From NCBI GenBank assembly GCA_023974075.1, contig JAMFTG010000565.1, positions 32,501-96,500 of the forward strand: DNA of 64,000 nucleotides, in the 5' to 3' direction. The notes below the pieces were generated by a model. It was given only the letters and a program-made list of their open reading frames with translations. It did not search any database and had not been told where the DNA came from. A program made the position numbers and the translations under genes. Shown in pieces: positions 32,501-44,500 of the stretch (positions are counted from its first letter, which is position 1; every line of letters begins with the position of its first letter). The DNA is from Chaenocephalus aceratus (Eukaryota > Chordata > Actinopteri > Perciformes > Channichthyidae).

Positions 32501-35500
32501 AATTAACTGCTTCCAATGTGCTGTTGGTCTTTTTAATGAACCTTTCTGAGGAATCCATTTCATCTTATAAATATAGAGTCTGACTGACCTGATCTGTGAG
32601 ATGAAAGGCAGACACTGCAGCAAGGTCCTCACTTCACTCTCTTCCTCTGAGCAGCCTCTCAGCTCCACGTGTTTCTTCTCTGGTTGGAGTCTCAGCACTT
32701 CCAGCAGGATGGAGGTCTTTCTCTTTGAGAGGTCTGTTCTCCAGACTGCAGGAGCTGACTGGAGAACAGACTGTAACGATGGAAGGACACTCAGGCCTGT
32801 TTTAGTCTCATAGTCCTTCAGGTGGGAGTACAGATCCAGCAGGAAACCACTCTGATATTCATCATCATCAGATATGTGAGGAAGAGGGAATGTAGGATAT
32901 GTGCACACTGATGATAACAGCTGCAGTGTCTTCTCTCCTGTCTGCTGCTCTCTCTCTGCTGCTGCACAGAACAGAGTCCCAAAGAGCTGGACTCCACGTG
33001 AGAGGTCCAACCAGAAACTGGAACGAGAATTGAACAGTTTGTTATCAGATGATGTCAACAGCAGAGAGAGACTCTGATAGAGAGCGTTTCTGCTAAATGT
33101 CTACAAATACCTGCAAGTGAGCAGAACACAGTAAAGCCAATCAACCTCATATTGAAGGAACCTTGCCGTTAAAAGGATCTGGATTTTGGAAAGCTTTCAG
33201 TAAATGAACCTTTCCCAACACGTGTCATCACTCAGCTCTTCTGCTGACTCACGACACAGACACTAGTCCTGTTCCTCAAATCACTTCTTGTTTGCTTCCC
33301 AGGGATTCTGTTCGCCTGAGGGGATTTTACTTTGTGAATGAGTTTTGTTTGTAGAATGATATTCCCAATATAATAATGTAAACAGTGGAACAACAACATC
33401 TAGTCACTATCACGTAGAAGAGAACATCACATCGAGAAACTGTTCACTTTGCTCCTGAGATAATACAAATGTGAATCAGAGTTTAGTAACACCTCCTCTG
33501 TCTCTGATGACTAGAAGTTATGATTGTTCACGTGTCTGAAGTCTGTATTTAAAGCTCACCATACAGTCTTTAGAGGTTTCATTAGAGTCAGTAAAGTTGA
33601 AGCTAGTATCCGTTAAAGAGGTAGATACTTGTTGTACCTTTATTCGTAGACACAGCGTACCTCCCTATCTCTCATCAATTTCCAACTAAGGCTCCAGTGG
33701 GGACCTTGTTCCCCGAGTGTGCCTCTCCACCTCTGTTTCTTCCTCTCTCACTTGCTACCCTTTGCCCTCAACCTATCCTAAGGGAGTGCTTGTTCTTCCG
33801 TCTGTCTGTCTGTGTCTGTGTATTCTCTTGTTCCGATTAACCCAGCCAACTCTTTGTTCTTGTTTTGTATCTATCTCTACGCCGGGATCCGGAGTCGAGG
33901 CCGATCCTCTTGCTGTCGTCCTGTGTCCTGGATCCTCTATTCTGAGTTCTGGATTAAGTCGTGGACTTCGGGTCGTGGCTGAACCTGTCTCTGCGGTCCT
34001 GCCTTGGGTCTCGTCATGCTGCTTCCCTGATGGCTTCCACAGGATTGTAGCTGACATCCTCGTGGATTCATCTTCTCATCACAGACACATGCATTTCCTA
34101 ACATTCGGTCTATATGCTGTAAAATGTATTATCTCTTCCATTTACACACGGCATCTATTGCACGTCTGTCCGTCCTGGGAGAGGGATCCCTCCTCTGCTG
34201 CTCTCCCTGAGGTTTCTCCATGTTCCCTTAAACTGTGGGGTTTCTCTGGAAGTGTTTCCTTCTACGATGTGAGGGTCTAAGGACAGAGGGTCTAAGGACT
34301 GAGGGTCTAAGGACAGAGGGTCTAAGGACTGAGGGTCTAAGGACAGAGGGTCTGAGGACAGATGGTCCGAGGACAGAGGATCTGAGGACAGAGGGTCTAA
34401 GGACAGAGGGTCTGAGGACAGAGGGTCCGAGGACAGAGGATCTGAGGACAGAGGGTCTAAGGACAGAGGGTCTGAGGACAGAGGGTCTAAGGACAGAGGG
34501 TCTGAGGACAGAGGGTCTGAGGACAGAGGGTCTGTGCTGTTGTATTTGCTGTAAAGTGTCTCTACTGTAGGCTATTTTTATTCTATGTACAGCACTTTGG
34601 CTCCACCAAACATCATTTATAAATGTGCTATATAAATAAAACTTGATTTGATTCTTTTAATTGCTCTATATTTAAATTAAAAGAGATGCAACCTCCTCTA
34701 TCTGTGCAATAACATTTGTCTTTGTTACAACTGATTATTGATAAGCTGCAGAGATGATTTAAAAAGCTGATAGCAGTTTAATCAGCAAGTTTATTTATGT
34801 TTGTGTGTGTCTTTATTTGTGAATGAGGCATGAGCGTGATGGTGCTGCTGTCTCAGAGCTTAAGTTCTCTCATTAGGATTCACATCATGTCATTATTCTC
34901 TAACTGGTAGAAGACTGTGGTTTAAAATAATGACTGAACTGGGAAATGTTATTCATCTACATCAGGTTCAGAAGTGAAGGACTATAGTCTCTTCCTGAAA
35001 CACTGCCTATAATCAGAGGTCATTAGTTTTGTTTTTCTTAAGAAATCTACAAAGAAAAATCAACATCATAAAATAAACAGTAATGGTCCCACCAACCTGA
35101 GCTGTGAGATGAAAGGCAGACACTGCAGCAAGGTCCTCACTTCACTCTCTTCCTCTGAGCAGCCTGTCAGCTCCACGTGTTTCTTCTCTGGTTGGAGTCT
35201 CAGCACTTCCAGCAGGATAGAGGTCTTTCTCTCTGAGAGGTCTGTGATCCAGACTGCAGGAGCTGACTGGAGAACAGACTGTAACGATGGAAGGACACTC
35301 AGGCCTGTTTCAGTCTCATAGTCCTTCAGGTGGGAGTACAGATCCAGCAGGAAACCACTCTGATAGTCTTCATCTTCTTCATCAGATATGCGAGGAAAAG
35401 GGAATGTAGGATATGTGCACACTGATGATAACAGCTGCAGTGTCTTCTCTCCTGTCTGCTGCTCTCTCTCTGCTGCTGCACAGAACAGAGTCCCAAAGAG

Positions 35501-38500
35501 CTGGACTCCACGTGAGAGTCCAAACCTGAAACTGGAACGAGAATTGAACAGTTTGTTATCAGATGATGTCAACAGCAGAGAGAGACTCTGATAGAGAGCG
35601 TTTCTGCTAAATGTCTACAAATACCTGCAAGTGAGCAGAACACAGTAAAGCCAATCAACCTCATATTGAAGGAACCTTGCCGTTAAAAGGATCTGGATTT
35701 TGGAAAGCTTTCAGTAAATGAACCTTTCCCAACACGTGGCATCACTCAGCTCTTCTGCTGACTCACGACACAGACACTAGTCCTGTTCCTCAAATCACTT
35801 CTTGTTTGCTTCCCAGGGATTCTGTTCGCCTGAGGGGATTTTACTTTGTGAATGAGTTTTGTTTGTAGAATGATATTCCCAATATAATAATGTAAACAGT
35901 GGAACAACAACATCTAGTCACTATCACGTAGAAGAGAACATCACATCGTGAAACTGTTCACTTTGCTCCTGAGATAATACAAATGTGAATCAGAGTTTAG
36001 TAACACCTCCTCTGTCTCTGATGACTAGAAGTTATGATTGTTCACGTGTCTGAAGTCTGTATTTAAAGCTCACCATACAGTCTTTAGAGGTTTCATTAGA
36101 GTCAGTAAAGTTGAAGCTAGTATCCGTTAAAGAGATAGATACTTGTTGTGCCTTTATTCGTAGACACAGCGTACCTCCCTATCTCTCATCAATTTCCAAC
36201 TAAGGCTCCAGTGGGGACCTTGTTCCCCGAGTGTGCCTCTCCACCTCTGTTTCTTACTCTCTCACTTGCTACCCTTTGCCCTCAACCTATCCTAAGGGAG
36301 TGCTTGTTCTTCCGTCTGTCTGTCTGTGTCTGTGTCTGTGTATTCTCTTGTTCCGATTAACCCAGCCACATCTTTCTTCTTGTCTTGTATCTATCTCTAC
36401 GCCGGGATCCGGAGTCGAGGCTGATCCTCTTGCTGTAGTCCTGTGTCCTGGATCCTCTATTCTGAGTTCTGGATTACGTCGTGGACTTCGGGTCGTGGCT
36501 GAACCTGTCTCTGCGGTCCTGCCTTGGGTCTCGTCTTGCTGCTTCCCTGATGGCTTCCTCAGGATTGTAGCTGACATCCTCGTGGATTCATCTTCTCATT
36601 ACAGACACTTGCATTTCCTAACATTCGGTCTGTATGCTGTAAAATGTATTATCTCTTCCATTTACACACGGCATCTATTGCAGTCTGTCCGTCCTGGAGA
36701 GGGATCCCTCCTCTGCTGCTCTCCCTGAGGTTTCTCCCATGTTCCCTTTGAACTGTGGGGTTTCTCTGGAAGTGTTTCCTTCTACGATGTGAGGGTCTAA
36801 GGACTGAGGGGTCTAAGGACAGAGGGTCTAAGGACTGAGGGTCTAAGGACAGAGGGTCTGAGGACAGAGGGTCCGAGGACAGAGGATCTGAGGACAGAGG
36901 GTCTAAGGACAGAGGGTCTGAGGACAGAGGGTCTGAGGACAGAGGGTCTGAGGACAGAGGATCTGTGCTGTTGTATTTGCTGTAAAGTGTCTCTACTGTA
37001 GGCTATTTTTATTTTATGTACAGCACTTTGGCTCCACCAAACATCATTTATAAATGTGCTATATAAATAAAACTTGATTTGATTCTTTTAATTGCTCTAT
37101 ATTTAAATTAAAAGAGATGCAACCTCTTCTATCTGTGCAATAACATTTGTCTTTGTTACAACTGATTATTGATAAGCTGCAGAGATGATTTAAAAAGCTG
37201 ATCGCAGTTTAATCAGCAAGTTTATTTATGTTTGTGTGTGTCTTTATTTGTGAATGAGGCATGAGCATGATGGTGCTGCTGTCTCAGAGCTTAAGTTCTC
37301 TCATTAGGATTCACATCAAGTCATTATTCTCTAACTGGTAGAAGACTGTGGTTTAAAATAATGACTGAACTGGGAAATGTTATTCATCTACATCAGGTTC
37401 AGAAGTGAAGGACTATAGTCTCTTCCTGAAACACTGCCTATAATCAGATGTCATTAGTTTTGTTTTTCTTAAGAAATCCACGAAGAAAAATCCACATCAT
37501 AAAATAAACAGTAATGCTCCCACCAACCTGAGCTGTGAGATGAAAGGCAGACACTGCAGCAAGGTCCTCACTTCACTCTCTTCCTCTGAGCAGCCTGTCA
37601 GCTCCACTTGTTTCTTCTCTGGTTGGAGTCTCAGCACTTCCAGCAGGATAGAGGTCTTTCTCTTTGAGAGGTCTGTGATCCAGACTGCAGGAGCTGACTG
37701 GAGAACAGACTGTAACGATGGAAGGACACTCAGGCCTGTTTCAGTCTCACAGTCCTTCAGGTGGGAGTACAGATCCAGCAGGAAACCACTCTGATATTCT
37801 TCATCACCATCATCATCAGATATGTGAGGAAGAGGGAATGTAGGATATGTGCACACTGATGATAACAGCTGCAGTGTCTTCTCTCCTGTCTGCTGCTCTC
37901 TCTCTGCTGCTGCACAGAACAGAGTCCCAAAGAACTGGACTCCACGTGAGAGGTCCAACCAGGAACTGGAACGAGAATTGAACAGTTTGTTATCAGATGA
38001 TGTCAACAGCAGAGAGAGACTCTGATAGAGAGCGTTTCTGCTAAATGTCTACAAATACCTGCAAGTGAGCAGAACACAGTAAAGCCAATCAACCTCATAT
38101 TGAAGGAACCTTGCCGTTAAAAGGATCTGGATTTTGGAAAGCTTTCAGTAAATGAACCTTTCCCAACACGTGTCATCACTCAGCTCTTCTGCTGACTCAC
38201 GACACAGACACTAGTCCTGTTCCTCAAATCACTTCTTGTTTGCTTCCCAGGGATTCTGTTCGCCTGAGGGGATTTTACTTTGTGAATGAGTTTTGTTTGT
38301 AGAATGATATTCCCAATATAATAATGTAAACAGTGGAACAACAACATCTAGTCACTATCACGTAGAAGAGAACATCACATCGTGAAACTGTTCACTTTGC
38401 TCCTGAGATAATACAAATGTGAATCAGAGTTTAGTAACACCTCCTCTGTCTCTGATGACTAGAAGTTATGATTGTTCACGTGTCTGAAGTCTGTATTTAA

Positions 38501-41500
38501 AGCTCACCATACAGTCTTTAGAGGTTTCATTAGAGTCAGTAAAGTTGAAGCTAGTATCCGTTAAAGAGATAGATACTTGTTGTGCCTTTATTCGTAGACA
38601 CAGCGTACCTCCCTATCTCTCATCAATTTCCAACTAAGGCTCCAGTGGGGACCTTGTTCCCCGAGTGTGCCTCTCCACCTCTGTTTCTTACTCTCTCACT
38701 TGCTACCCTTTGCCCTCAACCTATCCTAAGGGAGTGCTTGTTCTTCCGTCTGTCTGTCTGTGTCTGTGTATTCTCTTGTTCCGATTAACCCAGCCAACTC
38801 TTTGTTCTTGTTTTGTATCTATCTCTACGCCGGGATCCGGAGTCGAGGCCGATCCTCTTGCTGTCGTCCTGTGTCCTGGATCCTCTATTCTGAGTTCTGG
38901 ACTAAGTCGTGGACTTCGGGTCGTGGCTGAACCTGTCTCTGCGGTCCTGCCTTGGGTCTCGTCATGCTGCTTCCCTGATGGCTTCCACAGGATTGTAGCT
39001 GACATCCTCGTGGATTCATCTTCTCATCACAGACACATGCATTTCCTAACATTCGGTCTATATGCTGTAAAATGTATTATCTCTTCCATTTACACACGGC
39101 ATCTATTGCACGTCTGTCCGTCCTGGAGAGGGATCCCTCCTCTGCTGCTCTCCCTGAGGTTTCTCCATGTTCCCTTAAACTGTGGGGTTTCTCTGGAAGT
39201 GTTTCCTTCTACGATGTGAGGGTCTAAGGACAGAGGGTCTAAGGACTGAGGGTCTAAGGACAGAGGGTCTAAGGACAGAGGGTCTAAGGACTGAGGGTCT
39301 AAGGACAGAGGGTCTGAGGACAGATGGTCCGAGGACAGAGGATCTGAGGACAGAGGGTCTAAGGACAGAGGGTCTGAGGACAGAGGGTCCGAGGACAGAG
39401 GATCTGAGGACAGAGGGTCTAAGGACAGAGGATCTGAGGACAGAGGGTCTAAGGACAGAGGATATGAGGACAGAGGGTCTAAGGACAGAGGGTCTGAGGA
39501 CAGAGGGTCCGAGGACAGAGGATCTGAGGACAGAGGGTCTAAGGACAGAGGGTCTGAGGACAGAGGGTCTAAGGACAGAGGGTCTGAGGACAGAGGGTCT
39601 GAGGACAGAGGATCTGTGCTGTTGTATTTGCTGTAAAGTGTCTCTACTGTAGGCTATTTTTATTCTATGTACAGCACTTTGGCTCCACCAAACATCATTT
39701 ATAAATGTGCTATATAAATAAAACTTGATTTGATTCTTTTAATTGCTCTATATTTAAATTAAAAGAGATGCAACCTCCTCTATCTGTGCAATAACATTTG
39801 TCTTTGTTACAACTGATTATTGATAAGCTGCAGAGATGATTTAAAAAGCTGATAGCAGTTTAATCAGCAAGTCTATTTATGTTTGTGTGTGTCTTTATTT
39901 GTGAATGAGGCATGAGCATGATGGTGCTGCTGTCTCAGAGCTTAAGTTCTCTCATTAGGATTCACATCAAGTCATTATTCTCTAACTGGTAGAAGACTGT
40001 GGTTTAAAATAATGACTGAACTGGGAAATGTTCTTCATCTACATCAGGTTCAGAAGGGAAGGACTATAGTCTCTTCCTGAAACACTGCCTATAATCAGAG
40101 GTCATTAGTTTTGTTTTTCTTAAGAAATCCACGAAGAAAAATCCACATCATAAAATAAACAGTAATGGTCCCACCAACCTGAGCTGTGAGATGTAAGGCA
40201 GACACTGCAGCAAGGTCCTCACTTCACTCTCTTCCTCTGAGCAGCCTCTCAGCTCCACGTGTTTCTTCTCTGGTTGGAGTCTCAGCACTTCCAGCAGGAT
40301 AGAGGTCTTTCTCTTTGAGAGGTCTGTTCTCCAGACTGCAGGAGCTGACTGGAGAACAGACTGTAACGATGGAAGGACACTCAGACCTGTTTTAGTCTCA
40401 CAGTCCTTCAGGTGGGAGTACAGATCCAGCAGGAAACCACTCTGATATTCATCATCACCAGATATGTGAGGAAGAGGGAATGTAGGATATGTGCACACTG
40501 ATGATAACAGCTGCAGTGTCTTCTCTCCTGTCTGCTGCTCTCTCTCTGCTGCTGCACAGAACAGAGTCCCAAAGAGCTGGACTCCACGTGAGAGTCCAAA
40601 CCAGGAACTGGAACGAGAATTGAACAGTTTGTTATCAGATGATGTCAACAGCAGAGAGAGACTCTGATAGAGAGCGTTTCTGCTAAATGTCTACAAATAC
40701 CTGCAAGTGAGCAGAACACAGTAAAGCCAATCAACCTCATATTGAAGGAACCTTGCCGTTAAAAGGATCTGGATTTTGGAAAGCTTTCAGTAAATGAACC
40801 TTTCCCAACACGTGGCATCACTCAGCTCTTCTGCTGACTCACGACACAGACACTAGTCCTGTTCCTCAAATCACTTCTTGTTTGCTTCCCAGGGATTCTG
40901 TTCGCCTGAGGGGATTTTACTTTGTGAATGAGTTTTGTTTGTAGAATGATATTCCCAATATAATAATGTAAACAGTGGAACAACAACATCTAGTCACTAT
41001 CACGTAGAAGAGAACATCACATCGTGAAACTGTTCACTTTGCTCCTGAGATAATACAAATGTGAATCAGAGTTTAGTAACACCTCCTCTGTCTCTGATGA
41101 CTAGAAGTTATGATTGTTCACGTGTCTGAAGTCTGTATTTAAAGCTCACCATACAGTCTTTAGAGGTTTCATTAGAGTCAGTAAAGTTGAAGCTAGTATC
41201 CGTTAAAGAGGTAGATACATGTAGTATTACTTGTTGTGCCTTTATTATTTTAATTGCTCTTTGATTAAATTAAAACAGAAATGATTTAAAAAGCTGATAG
41301 CAGTTTAATCAGCAAGTCTATTTATGTTTGTGTGTGTCTTTATTTGTGAATGAGGCATGAGCATGATGGTGCTGCTGTCTCAGAGCTTAAGTTCTCTCAT
41401 TAGGATTCACATCATGTCATTATTCTCTAACTGGTAGAAGACTGTGGTTTAAAATAATGACTGAACTGGGAAATGTTATTCATCTACATCAGGTTCAGAA

Positions 41501-44500
41501 GGGAAGGACTATAGTCTCTTCCTGAAACACTGCCTATAATCAGAGGTCATTAGTTTTGTTTTTCTTAAGAAATCTACGAAGAAAAATCAACATCATAAAA
41601 TAAACAGTAATGCTCCCACCAACCTGAGCTGTGAGATGTAAGGCAGACACTGCAGCAAGGTCCTCACTTCACTCTCTTCCTCTGAGCAGATTCTCAGCCT
41701 CACTTGTTTCTTCTCTGGTTGGAGTCTCAGCACTTCCAGCAGGATGGAGGTCTTTCTCTCTGAGAGGTCTATGATCCAGACTTCAGGAGCTGACTGGAAA
41801 AATGGCTTCAATTTTTGAATAACAGCTGAACTCTCTTGAGATTTGACGTGTTGATAAAAATCCAGAAGGATGTTATGCATATCATAGTTAAAAGAAAACA
41901 GAGAGATGAGGTTGTTCACTTCATTGTGAACGCTTTCTCCTTGAATGGGAGTAGCTGCTTTCAGGCATAAATCCAGAAACAGCTTCTTTTCTTGTTTATT
42001 CAGTGTCTCATAGCGTCGCTCCTGGTCCTGTAATCCTGGACCTCTGTGAGTCCTCCTGAAGCTGCATGATAACAAACGTGTATTAAACACTGCATGTACT
42101 ATCAAACGGTATAAAGTTTAAGTTTATGCAAAGTTACAGTTTTAAAATGTTGTGCTGTTTAATTTTCCACATCTTTTGCAGAATGTCTGAATGAAATGTA
42201 AAAAAAGGGAACATTTTCTGGAGGGCAACATAAGAGATCAAAGTACAGATTGACCTGACAGAATAAAGCGATAGATACATATGTAACTACGGTTCTATGA
42301 ATCCTGGATGACCACCAGAGGCGGTGCTTAGCACTGAATATCTTCTGTCTCGCGCATGCGCAGGTCGAATATTTATATCAACAAAGTCACGTGTGACTTC
42401 GTATGACCCCGGAAGGCATAAGTTCCGGTGTTGTCAACGAGTTCAGTTCTATGGAATCTTCTCGCGGGAACACGAAATTCCGAGTGACCAAGTACTCTGG
42501 CGGTCATCCAGGATTCATAGAACCGTAGTTACATACATAACTATTGTTCTGTTTCATCAGTCTTCAGTCTTCAGTCTTCTTATCTTACTGACCGCCGGAG
42601 GCATGTCTCTGCGAAGAGCTGAGAACTGTTGCCTGGTCTGACTAGCTTGGACAGTCCGTTCGAGCACCTGTACGGCAGCTGAACCGAACAGCTCCCCCGG
42701 CTCCACTGGGACAGAACGGAGAGTCCTCCTACATGCTTCTGACAAGGGTGACTGTGCCAGCCAAACCTGGCAACGAGTCTGGATGAGAGTGGACATCAGG
42801 CGCCCAAGCTCTCTAGACATCAGAGCGAACACTTGTAATGAAGCGTCACTGAGGCTGGTAGAGGAAGCGCTGAGAGCATCCTATTGCAGGGAAGCATTGA
42901 AGTCAATGGAGAGGGAAAGATTATATTTCGATCCCGTTTGAATTGTGCCATGTTTGTCAATCTTAAAAAATCATTTCCATGTCAAAAAAGTCAAAGTTTG
43001 CCGTACAACTGTTGAAATATAAGACTATGAAAAATACGCAACTAGAAAGACTACAAATCCCAGAGTCCCGGTCCCGCATGCTGGCTCTTACGGAACCGAC
43101 TAACTCCCCTTGTGTGTATGCACAGCTCTCAACATGCCCAGACTTGGAGTGACTTTCTCCTCTAATACTTTTCGCCTCATTCTGAAAGAAAGAAGTGAAA
43201 TGTTTCAATGTGACGGCCGTCTTGGTGTGTGGTGCGAGACGGGAGATGTAGTTCATTGAGCGGTTTCACACCAAAAAAAAAGTGTTACTTCACAGTTTTC
43301 TGACACATTTACATTTTTTTGACTTGCAAAATTATCTTTTAAATTGCAAAACATCATATGTGTAATTCGTGGCACAATTCGAAAGATAATCTTTCTTTCT
43401 CCATTGACTTCAATATATATTTTTTCCGAAATAAGGTCCCATGGAGGGACTTCGCCTCTCTATATGGCCCACGCGCGCCGCTGTATCATAAGCGTTAGTG
43501 AGCAGGTCATCAGTGACCCGACATTGGGGTCGAGGGCACCTAGCCTCCGACCTCAAACCTTCGTCAGGGGAAACAATGAGGGTAGCAATGGTAGGCTCAA
43601 CAGCCGGCATGTGGTTAGGGCCGAATCTTGCCGCATCCTGCATGGCTGCCAGGGCTCGGCCATCGGACGTAAGATGGGAAAGAGCCTTAGTGTCCCTCCA
43701 GCATGCATGTAACTCCCTCAGATACTCACAAGAGGGAGGAACGGTAAAGGTGGAGGGTGCCAGAGTGCGCCTGAAGAACGCACTGGCAGGTGCCGTTTCT
43801 GGCTGCCGTACATCCAGCTGCTGGCGAGACAGTGCCATGCGAATGACGGTACCCATTGAGTCGTCATCAGCCCCTCCGAGGATCCATGAGCTGAGGTACA
43901 GGAGCCAGGCCCAGAAGCATGGGATGGACCCTCCTCGTCATACTCATTCAAATTAGTGGCTGAAGCTGCCATCGAGACCACATCGTCATCTGGAACCAGC
44001 TCAGCCATGGGTGGATTGGGTGCAGCGGTGTGCTCTGTCCGGGCACCAGAATGGAGAGCCAGAAGGAGTGACTTCATCTGGGCTAGCTCAGTCGTTAGCA
44101 GGTCCACCCTGGAGGACAGCCTCTCAGGTTTAGTCCTCTTCTTGGGCGGGGCACCCGTAGCCTCTGCGGCCCAACGCCTAGGATGGGCAAGTTGGGCTGG
44201 AGTCGACTGTGCAAGGGGAAGGCCACCCTCATCCAGTAGTTCTACCTTGGCTAGTCTAGCAGCTCTTACCGCACGAGGCATGATGGTGCAATTCATGCAT
44301 GGGTCCTCCGAAAGGTCCTCCCTCAGACGCTCGAGACCAAGACAAGAGGGGCAAAGGTCATGGCCATCCTCTGGTTGAAGTGTTACAGCCGTTAAACATA
44401 GCGACAGTACCAATGAAAACTCAACACTAATTGCTGCTGAAAGCTTAAGTCAGTCTGAACGAGAGCACTCAGCTGACTGTAAATAACCGGGTCAGGAAAC

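Noticed and set aside
33018..33600. Extra coding exons within the array spacers
   Set aside because: I looked on the minus strand for a second in-phase exon between array exons; no frame over 60 codons with splice sites recurs in all units.
33717..34280. Conserved plus-strand frame (about 110-187 residues) in most array spacers
   Set aside because: It is the non-coding 3' UTR of an L2-like element. Conservation reflects recent copying of the whole unit, and the frame ends at different indels in different copies.
34235..34570. EGLRT-repeat proteins on the plus strand, and DPLSS/RPSVL repeats on the minus strand, in the array spacers
   Set aside because: The 15-bp minisatellite gives open frames on both strands; they have no splice context and vary in length from unit to unit.
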